Position numbers and translations under genes: made by a program. A DNA stretch of 6,091 bases, from assembly GCA_946479055.1 (NCBI GenBank), contig CAMLEX010000323.1:1-6091 (forward strand), read 5' to 3'. The notes beneath the pieces were generated by a model. That model was not told the DNA's origin. It saw only the letters and a list, made by a program, of their open reading frames with translations, and made no database searches. Position 1 is the first letter of the stretch, and each line of letters starts with the position of its first letter. The DNA is from an uncultured Bacteroidota bacterium. Lineage in GTDB: Bacteria; Bacteroidota; Bacteroidia; Chitinophagales; Chitinophagaceae. This document shows, one piece after another, positions 1 through 6,074 of this stretch.

Positions 1-54
1 CCTATCAGGAAAATCAATGCCATATTAAAAGATGTGCTGGCTCTTTATAAATAA
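1..54 (+). CDS. Possible 3' end of a rightward gene, product unknown
   Basis: Frame 1 is open from the first base to a TAA at 52-54 and encodes 17 residues, PIRKINAILKDVLALYK, which read like an amphipathic C-terminal helix of an ordinary protein. The other two forward frames close within 50 bases. A hairpin with flanking A and T tracts begins right at the stop codon, which is where the end of a gene would be expected. The rest of the gene lies outside the window, so no family can be named. The stretch is short enough that the open frame could be chance. Confidence 0.4.
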   Translation, partial: PIRKINAILKDVLALYK

Positions 55-107
55 AAAAACCTGTAAAATCAATCTGCATCACAGCGTAGAAAGTTTTACA
101 AGTTTTT
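54..107. terminator. A/T-rich hairpin, possible bidirectional terminator
   Basis: Bases 55-68 pair with 94-107 through 13 of 14 positions; the only mismatch is C61 against A101. The core arms are TGTAAAA and TTTTACA, around a 25-base loop. The outer part of the stem is an A run on one side and a T run on the other, so either strand would give a hairpin followed by U residues. It lies between the possible gene end at 54 and the convergent NmrA-like gene that ends at 123, so it could serve both. The stem has only two G-C pairs, so the structure is weak. Confidence 0.35.
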
Positions 108-122
108 ATTATTTCTTTACAA

Positions 123-1052
123 TTAATTAACTGCTTCCTGTAATTGTGCGATAATATTTGCTTCAAATTTTTCTTTGTTCTTCTCCAACCATTTTTCAAA
201 ACGCTGCATAGAAGGATTTAAACCATAGCTTTCAATCAGATCTAAATGGCGCTCTTTAATGTACAGCCGTTGTACCTCAAACATATTAGCGAGTTCTTCT
301 GCACCCGGAAAGCCAAATCCTGCATATACATCTCTTGGGATATATTTATAATACACATTTTGCTTCAACACTTTTGATAGAATAGCCGCATACTCATTAC
401 AGCTCAGGTCTTCACCTACTACGCCTACTACCCGCCCGATATATTCTTCAGGGTGATTAAAAACAGGAGCTACTACACCGCCCATATCTTCCACGGTTAC
501 TATGGACAATTTTGTATCTCCTTGGGGAAAGCCAAAGAAAAAATTATCATTTTCATCTTTTTGCAAAGGAAAGAAGCTTAGAAAATTTTCATAATAGAAA
601 GCAATTCTCATAAATGTTGCCGGGATCTTCAGGCTTTTTGTGTATTCTTCTAACTCTGCTTTCAGATCGCAGTGAGGAACAGAAAGTTTACCGTTGCTTA
701 ATTGTTTATAGTTTGGCAAAGTGCTGTAAACAAAATGCTCAATTCCTGACTCATGTACAGCATCAACAAGATTTTTTCCATGCTGGTATTCTTTTTCATA
801 ATGTTCCCAGAAACTGGTAACACCAAAAACGCCATATACATCTTTCATGGCTGCTAACAAACTTTGTATATCATCAAGATCACCTTCCGCTATTTCTGCG
901 CCTGCTTCTTGCAGGGCTATTGCCTTCGGTGATTTTGCATTCCTGGTAAGAATGCGCACAGCAAATTTGTTTTCATTTAATAATGCTTTTGCAACACTTC
1001 CACCTTGTGCGCCGGTAGCTCCTGTAACCAGGATAATTTTTTTTGAAGTCAT
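123..1052 (-). CDS. NmrA/HSCARG-like NAD(P)-binding protein
   Basis: A 309-residue protein of the NmrA-like, atypical short-chain dehydrogenase family. The N terminus carries the Rossmann dinucleotide loop GATGAQGG (residues 11-18; glycines 11, 14 and 17). R37 in the TRN motif after the second strand is where family members contact the 2'-phosphate of NADP(H), so NADPH is the likely ligand. Further stretches recall the human HSCARG/NMRAL1 redox sensor: the VYS at 108-110, HCDLKAELEEY at 127-137, the GFPGAEELANMF block at 247-258, and KWLEKNK near the end. The classical YxxxK pair of short-chain dehydrogenases is not obvious, which fits a sensor or a quinone/NADPH-binding role as well as an enzyme; the substrate is unknown. 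Length is normal for the family and both ends look intact. The ATG at 1052 lies six residues before the first beta strand and has no clear Shine-Dalgarno. The protein is cytosolic, with no signal peptide. It is transcribed away from the VOC gene. Confidence 0.88.
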   Translation of the reverse strand: MTSKKIILVTGATGAQGGSVAKALLNENKFAVRILTRNAKSPKAIALQEAGAEIAEGDLDDIQSLLAAMKDVYGVFGVTSFWEHYEKEYQHGKNLVDAVHESGIEHFVYSTLPNYKQLSNGKLSVPHCDLKAELEEYTKSLKIPATFMRIAFYYENFLSFFPLQKDENDNFFFGFPQGDTKLSIVTVEDMGGVVAPVFNHPEEYIGRVVGVVGEDLSCNEYAAILSKVLKQNVYYKYIPRDVYAGFGFPGAEELANMFEVQRLYIKERHLDLIESYGLNPSMQRFEKWLEKNKEKFEANIIAQLQEAVN

Positions 1053-1110
1053 GAGTAATTTTTTGAATAGTTATGGAATAAGTAATAAAACTGGTTGAAT
1101 AATAATTATT

Positions 1111-1121
1111 GTTACGGTAAC
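1111..1121. promoter_or_regulatory. Operator-like palindrome GTTAC-G-GTAAC
   Basis: A perfect inverted repeat with 5-bp arms around one central base, 59 bp upstream of the NmrA-like start codon and about 180 bp upstream of the VOC start. GTTAC/GTAAC half-sites resemble operators reported for HxlR-family regulators, which often control NmrA-type oxidoreductases. That link is recalled family knowledge and not shown here, because no regulator gene is in the window. A short palindrome like this can also arise by chance in AT-rich DNA. Confidence 0.35.
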
Positions 1122-1157
1122 GACTCGTTCTTTATGAATAATGGTTAAACTTTGAAT

Positions 1158-1172
1158 ATAGCTGCAAGCTAT
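1158..1172. promoter_or_regulatory. Inverted repeat ATAGCT-GCA-AGCTAT
   Basis: Two perfect 6-bp arms around a 3-bp spacer, in the divergent spacer between the NmrA-like and VOC genes. Size and position suit a dimeric regulator site or a small hairpin in a leader transcript. No flanking T run supports a terminator. Functional status is unknown. Confidence 0.25.
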
Positions 1173-1276
1173 TTCTACCAGGCTTTTGAATGAATGCTGT
1201 AATGAATGAATTGAGATTAGAAACGCATGAAATGCGGAAACAGGTCAACGGATCATGGCAAGAGATCCATTCTGCT

Positions 1277-1284
1277 TAGATTTG
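1277..1284 (+). promoter_or_regulatory. Putative -7 promoter element for the VOC gene
   Basis: TAGATTTG is an exact match to the Bacteroidota primary sigma factor -7 consensus TAnnTTTG. It lies 17 bp before the ATG at 1302, giving a predicted leader of about 10-15 bases. No clear TTG -33 element is visible about 19-21 bp upstream. The element lies inside the longer reading frame that could start at 1227, which favours the 1302 start. Confidence 0.4.
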
Positions 1285-1301
1285 AACAAAATTTTAAAGT
1301 A

Positions 1302-1694
1302 ATGAAACAGCATATCGCCCATATCGCATTGGTAGTTGATGATTATGATGAAGCCATCCAATTTTATACAAACAAGCTGAATTTTACTCTTAAAGAAGAT
1401 ACTGTATTGAGCGAAACAAAACGATGGGTTATAGTCACTCCACCTGGCTCAATTGGGTGTAGTTTATTACTGGCGAAAGCAGCTAACGATGAACAAAAAG
1501 TAAGAGTAGGCAATCAAACGGGCGGCCGTGTTTTTTTATTTCTGCATACCGATGATCTGCAGAGAGATTATCAAAATATGAAAGAGCAGGGAATTTCATT
1601 TGTTCGTGAGGCTGCTATAGAAGAGTGGGGAACTGTTGCAGTATTCAAAGACCTGTACGGTAATCTTTGGGATCTGATTGAACCTTCAAAATAG
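1302..1694 (+). CDS. VOC family protein (glyoxalase/bleomycin resistance/dioxygenase fold)
   Basis: A 130-residue single-domain vicinal-oxygen-chelate protein with two beta-alpha-beta-beta-beta modules. Module one starts with the strand HIAHIALVVDDYDEAIQFY (residues 4-22), and module two with GRVFLFLHTDDLQRDYQNM (75-93). The usual signature DLYGNLWDLIEP (117-128) closes the domain. Candidate metal ligands are H7 on the first strand, H82 on the first strand of module two, and E127 on the last strand, as in metal-binding members. The reaction is unknown: VOC proteins include glyoxalases, antibiotic-binding proteins and dioxygenases, and nothing here singles one out. The frame extends upstream to an ATG at 1227. 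I chose 1302 because the fold begins immediately after it, the 25 extra residues resemble no VOC N terminus, and a -7 promoter match lies inside them. It is cytosolic and probably monocistronic, followed eight bases later by a long palindrome. Confidence 0.85.
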   Translation: MKQHIAHIALVVDDYDEAIQFYTNKLNFTLKEDTVLSETKRWVIVTPPGSIGCSLLLAKAANDEQKVRVGNQTGGRVFLFLHTDDLQRDYQNMKEQGISFVREAAIEEWGTVAVFKDLYGNLWDLIEPSK

Positions 1695-1702
1695 TATGAA
1701 AA

Positions 1703-1742
1703 TCGTCCTGCAACATGTTTGATCAAACATGTTGCAGGACGA
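1703..1742. repeat. Perfect 40-bp palindrome, probable bidirectional terminator
   Basis: Every base of 1703-1722 pairs with 1723-1742, and the symmetry stops exactly at both ends. In RNA this gives an 18-bp stem closed by a GATC loop. It lies 8 bases after the VOC stop codon and 43 bases before the stop codon of the convergent membrane-protein gene, the classic place for a terminator shared by two genes. There is no T run on either side, so rho-independent termination is not certain. Each arm also contains its own 8-bp palindrome AACATGTT (1712-1719 and 1726-1733), so the element is at once inverted and partly directly repeated. Protection of transcript 3' ends, protein binding, or membership of a dispersed repeat family are alternatives. 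Confidence 0.9.
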
Positions 1743-1785
1743 GACAATAGGCTAATGAATATATTCGAAGTTGACTGTGACTTGG

Positions 1786-2382
1786 TTAATTCCGGTCGAA
1801 GGTCTTTTCAAACTCATCATCATATCTGAAATCATTTCCTGTTATCTCATAAAACAGTATTTCAAGCTCGGTAAATTCCCAAGATGAAATATTTTCTCCA
1901 AATGTTATTGTTTTGCCTAAATAAGAAAAAGATAATCTATTATCACCATACATTTCATTTATGACGGCTTGCTCAGTTTGAAACCCTAAATAATCAAAGG
2001 TTTCACCAGCTAAAGGATGTTTTGTTATCTCGGGTTTGGCAAGATGGCAAAAATTGGAAATTTTTGATGTTTCATAATATTCCGCCTGAAACTTTAAAAA
2101 GCCAGTTCTAATTAATTTCAGAGTTTGTTTATCAACATATATTTTTTCAGATTCCAACGTTTTATTTAGAAAACGATAGGCTGCGATAAAACAAGAAAAT
2201 ACTGCAAGCAAACCAATTATTACCAATACCCACTTACTAAAATTGGTAATAATAATGTGTGTAAAAAGCGTTCCTCCAATAAAAAAGCTTAGAAAATAGA
2301 AAAAATTTAGATATTTAGCTCTGGTATCAAAAGGCTTAGAAAGCGTAATAAGTTTTCCATCCTTAATATTTTCTATAGTCAT
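1786..2382 (-). CDS. Two-transmembrane protein with possible bacterial PH-like domain, function unknown
   Basis: A 198-residue protein from the ATG at 2382; a TTG at 2412, six bases after the upstream stop codon, would add ten residues (NAESLSKLT after the start). I prefer the ATG because TTG starts are rare and neither has a clear ribosome site. Residues about 25-46 and 51-72 are hydrophobic and form a likely helical hairpin joined by a short TNFSKW turn. The remaining part (about 78-181) is soluble and strand-rich. It ends in a KTITFGENISSWEFTELEIL segment resembling the final strand and C-terminal helix of small bacterial proteins with two membrane helices plus a pleckstrin-homology-like domain; that assignment is inference by pattern. 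The tail is acidic. It is probably co-transcribed with the large lipoprotein gene. Three sampled 60-base lines inside the gene hold 15-19 G+C, against 22-30 in three lines of its neighbour, so it may have a different history. Confidence 0.72.
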   Translation of the reverse strand: MTIENIKDGKLITLSKPFDTRAKYLNFFYFLSFFIGGTLFTHIIITNFSKWVLVIIGLLAVFSCFIAAYRFLNKTLESEKIYVDKQTLKLIRTGFLKFQAEYYETSKISNFCHLAKPEITKHPLAGETFDYLGFQTEQAVINEMYGDNRLSFSYLGKTITFGENISSWEFTELEILFYEITGNDFRYDDEFEKTFDRN

Positions 2383-2418
2383 AGTAAGTTTTGAAAGGCT
2401 TTCAGCGTTCAAGAAATT

Positions 2419-5400
2419 TTATCTCGGATCAAAACGTAACATAGAAATTCCTGCGCCTGTAACAACTTTGCCCGCTTGTGGTTTATACACAAAATAAAGG
2501 TTGTGAAATTTTGAATCGGTTATCCCTTCAATTGGAATTTTAATTATTCCTTTCTTTTCATCTTTTTTAGGTATTGTCATTTTCGCTTTTCCCAATAATT
2601 TTCCATCCGGTGCGTCAAGTCTTGCTTCCAGTTCAAAATCAGCAGGAGTGATATTTTGCCAGCCAGTAAAAGCTGTTACATATCCAACGTTGGTAAGGTC
2701 AATACTATCAAGGGCAAACCAACCTTCCTGCTGCGGGACTATTAAATAAAATGTACTGTTAAAATAAATGCCCGTAAATCCCTTCAATTTCTGCTTTTTA
2801 CTAAAAGGAATAATATTAGAAGACAAACTAAATGTGTTTGCGCCTGTCAATGCTTTACTATTATTACCACCTTTATCCGTGTAGCTGGCCGACAGAACCA
2901 TTACACTATTTGGTTTCTGATTAGTGGCGGCTGTTACACTTCCGGAAGAAGGCAATGATTTTTTTATCGTTTCCTTTTTGCCCAATGATAAAATCCAGGT
3001 TACAATTTGCTGCACATCAGTTTGTGAAAGCGTAGCATGGGGCGCCATGGCTACTTCTCCCCAAACACCTTTACCTCCTTTGATGATCTTCTGATGTAAA
3101 TAATTCATGGCATTGGGATCTTTGCCATATTTCTCCGCTACCTGTAAAAAAGAAGGGCCGATGGATTTTTCAGCTTCCTTATGACAACCTTTGCAATCCA
3201 ATGACTGCGTTAAACTTTTACCACTTCCTAATGCCTGTCCCTGCTGGTGTCCCATTGCAGAGCCAGCTTTATCAAATCCTTCTACATAATCAACCGAAAC
3301 ATAAAGATTAGCAGGATCAATCTTTGCCGTATCATTATCGTTTGCAGTAACCGCATAGCTGATTGGTTTGCCCGGTAAGTAAAATGATCGATTACCGGCT
3401 GTTTGTTGTATGCTTACTATGGGTTCTTCATTGCCGGCATACACGGCTGCTGTACTACTGATAGCTGAATCTCCTTTTTCATCCTTGACAGTGACAGAGA
3501 TTTTATAATCGCCTGTCATGTTATAGGTATAGTCTGTTTCATGTGTTGTAGTTTCTTTTGTTTTACCATCACCAAAATTCCACGTGTAGGTAAGTTTATC
3601 TTTTTCAGGATCACTTGCATCAACAGTTGCTTTGACAGTAAAAGGAAGAATGCCTGATGTTTTATTTATATGGATCCCTGCTATTTTCGGAGCCCTGTTG
3701 CCGCTATTGTAATCAATACGAAATAGACCAGCGTCAGGGTTTTGAGTAAACCATCCTGCACCATATTCGAGGAAATACAATTTTCCATCAGGACCCACTT
3801 CCATATCGATCAGCGAATTCACTTTGATATTGGAAAGAAAGGGTTCCATCTTATCAAAATCACCATTGGGTAAAAGTGTTACCGCTTTTATCCATCCCCG
3901 TATCCAATCATAAATAATAAGTTTATTATTGTAGTAATCCGGAAGACGTGTTTCTTTCGGGAACATATCTGTATAATACACCGGGCCAGCCATTGCATTA
4001 CGTCCGCCGGTGCTTACCTGCGGAAAATCCGGCGATGTCCCATAAGGATACCAGATAAAAGCGGGTTGTGGCGGTGGGAGTTCACGTAGCCCGGTATTAT
4101 TTCTTGAATCGTTGATGGGATGTTGTGGATCAAACACCGGTCCGGCTTTACCGGTAGCGTAATCAAACTGGTGATACGGATAATTATTTCCAATAAATAA
4201 TGGCCACCCAAAATAGCCGGCCTTTCTAGCCTGGTTTACTTCATCATAACCACGGGGACCACGGGTATCAAAGCTATCATTAGCAGCATCGGGACCTACT
4301 TCACCCCAATAGAGATAACTGTTTTTCTGATCAACTGAAATACGGTATGGATTGCGGTTGCCCATTACAAATATTTCAGGTCTTGTTTTATCAGTTCCTT
4401 TTGGAAAGAGATTGCCCTCCGGAATTTCATAACTGCCATCATCATTTATTTTTATCCGGATTATCTTACCACGAAGGTCATTGGTATTGCTTGAAGATCT
4501 TCTTGCATCATATTGCTGACGACCGGGAATATCATTCATGGGGCTAAATCCACTGTTGACATACTTAACATTGGGCTCATCAAATGGAGTGGAGTTATCA
4601 CCGGTAGAAACATACAATAATCCATCAGGGCCAAATGCAACAGAACCGCCGGTATGGCAGCAGATATCACGTTGTGATTTTACTTCAAGGATTGTTTTTT
4701 CTGTTGTAAGATCAATGGTATCGTTTTTAAAAGTGAACCTTGATAAACGATTGACCGAACTATCTACCGGGCTATAATACATATACACCCAATTGTTCTT
4801 TTCAAAATTGGGGTCTTTGGCAAGTCCCATCAATCCTTCTTCTGCATTGACGTGGGGTACATTGGCTTTCCAGTATACATTTAATAAACCGGCCTGTTTT
4901 ACTTTCTTCGTTTCATTTTTATACAAAAGAATTTCCCCACGGCGTTGTACTATTAGGATATCCAGGTTGGGAAGGATGGTCATCTCTGTTGGCTCAAAAA
5001 ACACACCCTGTGCAAGCTGGGTTTTGGTAAAACGATCTTCATCGGGTGGAAACTGTGATTTTGCTTTTGCATAATTGAGTTCTTTATTATCACCCATTGC
5101 GTATTGAATGCCACCCAATAAATGTTTCAAATAATTTTCTTCTGTATAACATTCATCCGTATGCCCCAACTCTGTATAAAAAGCACGGCCGCCATCATAA
5201 TCATGATACCAGCTCATGGGATGAAAAGCTCCGTTGGTTCCACCTTCATACGATGATTCATTAACGGTGAGTAATACTTTTACATCGGGGTTCAGTTTTT
5301 TAAAATTGTATAGTTCATCCGTGTGTTGCCAGACAGTATCTTTAAAAAAGCTTGTAGCGGCAATTGATTTGTCTTTAATAATAAACCTTGCCGCCTGTGG

Positions 5401-5814
5401 TTTAGGATGACCATTGAAATAAGCACCCACCAACCGGCCATACCATCCCCAGTCATATTCTGTATCCGTGGCTGCATGAACACCTGCAAAACCGCCACCT
5501 GCCTGGATATATCTTTCAAAAGCAATTTCCTGTTTGTTATTCAGTACATCACCGGTAGTGTTTAAAAAAATAACAGCCGCATATTTCGTTAGAGAATCTT
5601 CATTAAAAAAAGCCGCATTACTTGTTGTGTCTACTTCGAAACCGTTTTCAATACCCAGTTTTTGAATAGCGGCAACTCCTTTGGGAATGGATGAATGAAC
5701 AAACCCCGCCGTTTTTGTAAATAATAATACACGGGGTTTGCCACTTCTTTTTTTTGAACATGAGAAAGCAAAGCAAGCACTTGCAACCAGGGCAAGCAAA
5801 ATAATTTTTTTCAT
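2419..5814 (-). CDS. ThuA / PQQ-dependent sugar dehydrogenase / PKD / cytochrome c multidomain lipoprotein
   Basis: A 1131-residue exported protein. Residues 1-19 form a lipoprotein signal peptide, with C19 (AFSC) the likely lipidated cysteine; C14 (ASAC) is an alternative. Residues 27-240 are a ThuA domain of glutamine-amidotransferase-like fold (GGGFAGVHAATDT, WQHTDELYNF, GRAFYTELGHT). Residues about 262-702 are a glucose/sorbosone dehydrogenase beta-propeller: H387 in CCHTGGSVAFGPDG is the expected catalytic base, NRNP (486-489) and DEVNQARKAGYFGWP (524-538) match PQQ and calcium-site motifs of the family. Residues about 707-795 are a PKD domain (YTWNFGDG). Residues about 865-945 are a class I cytochrome c with CKGCH (874-878) and M923 as probable sixth ligand. 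Residues about 985-1131 look like a CBM6-like beta-sandwich (GWFALDSIDLTNV). Inferred role: oxidation of a sugar or polyol at the cell envelope, with electrons passed from PQQ to heme. The substrate is unknown. The ATG at 5814 is followed directly by the signal peptide; AAGGA-like purines lie 11 bases upstream. No frameshift or truncation is seen. Confidence 0.93.
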   Translation of the reverse strand: MKKIILLALVASACFAFSCSKKRSGKPRVLLFTKTAGFVHSSIPKGVAAIQKLGIENGFEVDTTSNAAFFNEDSLTKYAAVIFLNTTGDVLNNKQEIAFERYIQAGGGFAGVHAATDTEYDWGWYGRLVGAYFNGHPKPQAARFIIKDKSIAATSFFKDTVWQHTDELYNFKKLNPDVKVLLTVNESSYEGGTNGAFHPMSWYHDYDGGRAFYTELGHTDECYTEENYLKHLLGGIQYAMGDNKELNYAKAKSQFPPDEDRFTKTQLAQGVFFEPTEMTILPNLDILIVQRRGEILLYKNETKKVKQAGLLNVYWKANVPHVNAEEGLMGLAKDPNFEKNNWVYMYYSPVDSSVNRLSRFTFKNDTIDLTTEKTILEVKSQRDICCHTGGSVAFGPDGLLYVSTGDNSTPFDEPNVKYVNSGFSPMNDIPGRQQYDARRSSSNTNDLRGKIIRIKINDDGSYEIPEGNLFPKGTDKTRPEIFVMGNRNPYRISVDQKNSYLYWGEVGPDAANDSFDTRGPRGYDEVNQARKAGYFGWPLFIGNNYPYHQFDYATGKAGPVFDPQHPINDSRNNTGLRELPPPQPAFIWYPYGTSPDFPQVSTGGRNAMAGPVYYTDMFPKETRLPDYYNNKLIIYDWIRGWIKAVTLLPNGDFDKMEPFLSNIKVNSLIDMEVGPDGKLYFLEYGAGWFTQNPDAGLFRIDYNSGNRAPKIAGIHINKTSGILPFTVKATVDASDPEKDKLTYTWNFGDGKTKETTTHETDYTYNMTGDYKISVTVKDEKGDSAISSTAAVYAGNEEPIVSIQQTAGNRSFYLPGKPISYAVTANDNDTAKIDPANLYVSVDYVEGFDKAGSAMGHQQGQALGSGKSLTQSLDCKGCHKEAEKSIGPSFLQVAEKYGKDPNAMNYLHQKIIKGGKGVWGEVAMAPHATLSQTDVQQIVTWILSLGKKETIKKSLPSSGSVTAATNQKPNSVMVLSASYTDKGGNNSKALTGANTFSLSSNIIPFSKKQKLKGFTGIYFNSTFYLIVPQQEGWFALDSIDLTNVGYVTAFTGWQNITPADFELEARLDAPDGKLLGKAKMTIPKKDEKKGIIKIPIEGITDSKFHNLYFVYKPQAGKVVTGAGISMLRFDPR
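3181..3195 (-). other. Heme c attachment motif CKGCH
   Basis: These five codons encode C874-K-G-C877-H878 of the large lipoprotein. The two cysteines would form thioether bonds to heme, and the histidine is the proximal iron ligand. The methionine of EVAMAPH (M923, codon 3046-3048) lies 45 residues later, a normal distance for the distal ligand in small class I cytochromes. This is the only CxxCH in the protein, so one heme is expected, and it requires export and a cytochrome c maturation system encoded elsewhere. Confidence 0.9.
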
Positions 5815-5825
5815 ATTGATGTTAA

Positions 5826-5830
5826 TCCTT
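5826..5830 (-). promoter_or_regulatory. Weak Shine-Dalgarno-like AAGGA of the large lipoprotein gene
   Basis: On the minus strand AAGGA ends 11 bases before the ATG at 5814. The spacing is longer than the usual 5-9 bases, so its contribution to initiation is doubtful. The start is decided mainly by the signal peptide that follows it. Confidence 0.3.
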
Positions 5831-5844
5831 GTATTGAGAAACGA

Positions 5845-5852
5845 TAAATTTA
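5845..5852 (-). promoter_or_regulatory. Candidate -7 element of the large lipoprotein gene
   Basis: TAAATTTA on the minus strand matches the Bacteroidota -7 consensus TAnnTTTG at all but the last position and would give a leader of roughly 25 bases. No TTG is found at the expected -33 spacing, so this is a weak call. The 10-bp palindrome CCATTAATGG lies just upstream of it. Confidence 0.2.
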
Positions 5853-5860
5853 AATGAAAA

Positions 5861-5870
5861 CCATTAATGG
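5861..5870. promoter_or_regulatory. 10-bp palindrome CCATTAATGG
   Basis: A perfect inverted repeat 47 bp upstream of the large lipoprotein gene start. It falls between the -33 and -7 positions if the weak -7 element at 5845-5852 is correct, which would suit a repressor site. It is short and could be chance. Confidence 0.22.
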
Positions 5871-5987
5871 AACTACATTTTCATTATTACAAGATAGTGG
5901 CGGTTTCCTATATTCGACGGTTTTTTGTACACATCCTGTGGAAAAGCATATTGTTTATAGAAGGTTACTTCTGATCTGGCATGGTAT

Positions 5988-5999
5988 TAACGATCGTTA
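5988..5999. promoter_or_regulatory. 12-bp palindrome TAACGATCGTTA, candidate operator
   Basis: A perfect 12-bp inverted repeat 75 bp before the start codon of the gene running off the right edge and 174 bp before the start of the large leftward gene. Contiguous AACGATCGTT-type palindromes are typical of dimeric helix-turn-helix repressors such as TetR-family proteins, but no regulator is visible here. It is closer to the rightward gene, so control of that gene is the simpler reading. The rest of the 260-bp spacer (5815-6074) shows no open frame of note, RNA gene or terminator. Confidence 0.35.
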
Positions 6000-6046
6000 G
6001 ACAATGATTTTTTAACATATAAGCAGGAATGAATTAAATTTCTGCT

Positions 6047-6054
6047 CATTTTTG
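6047..6054 (+). promoter_or_regulatory. Candidate -7 element of the right-edge gene
   Basis: CATTTTTG matches TAnnTTTG at seven of eight positions and ends 20 bases before the ATG at 6075, a usual distance. No TTG -33 element is visible at the expected spacing, so the call is weak. Confidence 0.2.
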
Positions 6055-6074
6055 CACAAATAAAGATTTGAGTT

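Noticed and set aside
14..199. 61-residue minus-strand frame at the left edge
   Set aside because: It overlaps the 3' end of the NmrA-like gene and the hairpin region, is Lys/Asn-rich as expected from AT-rich DNA, and shows no motif.
847..1098. 83-residue forward reading frame
   Set aside because: It lies opposite the well-supported NmrA-like gene, has no recognisable motif, and follows from the codon pattern of the other strand.
1189..1208. Direct repeat AATGAATG (1189-1196 and 1201-1208)
   Set aside because: Only two 8-base copies of a low-complexity word in AT-rich spacer; not enough for an operator array or CRISPR.
1227..1301. 25-residue N-terminal extension of the VOC protein from the ATG at 1227
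   Set aside because: It resembles no VOC N terminus, contains a perfect -7 promoter match, and the fold starts right after the ATG at 1302.
4014..4211. 65-residue minus-strand frame overlapping the large gene
   Set aside because: A different frame within conserved dehydrogenase sequence, with no family features of its own.
4347..5074. Three forward reading frames of 66-93 residues
   Set aside because: All are antisense to the dehydrogenase and ThuA regions of the large gene, whose conserved motifs show the minus strand is the coding one.
5292..5525. 77-residue minus-strand frame inside the ThuA region
   Set aside because: An out-of-frame shadow of the ThuA domain; the main frame carries all the conserved motifs.
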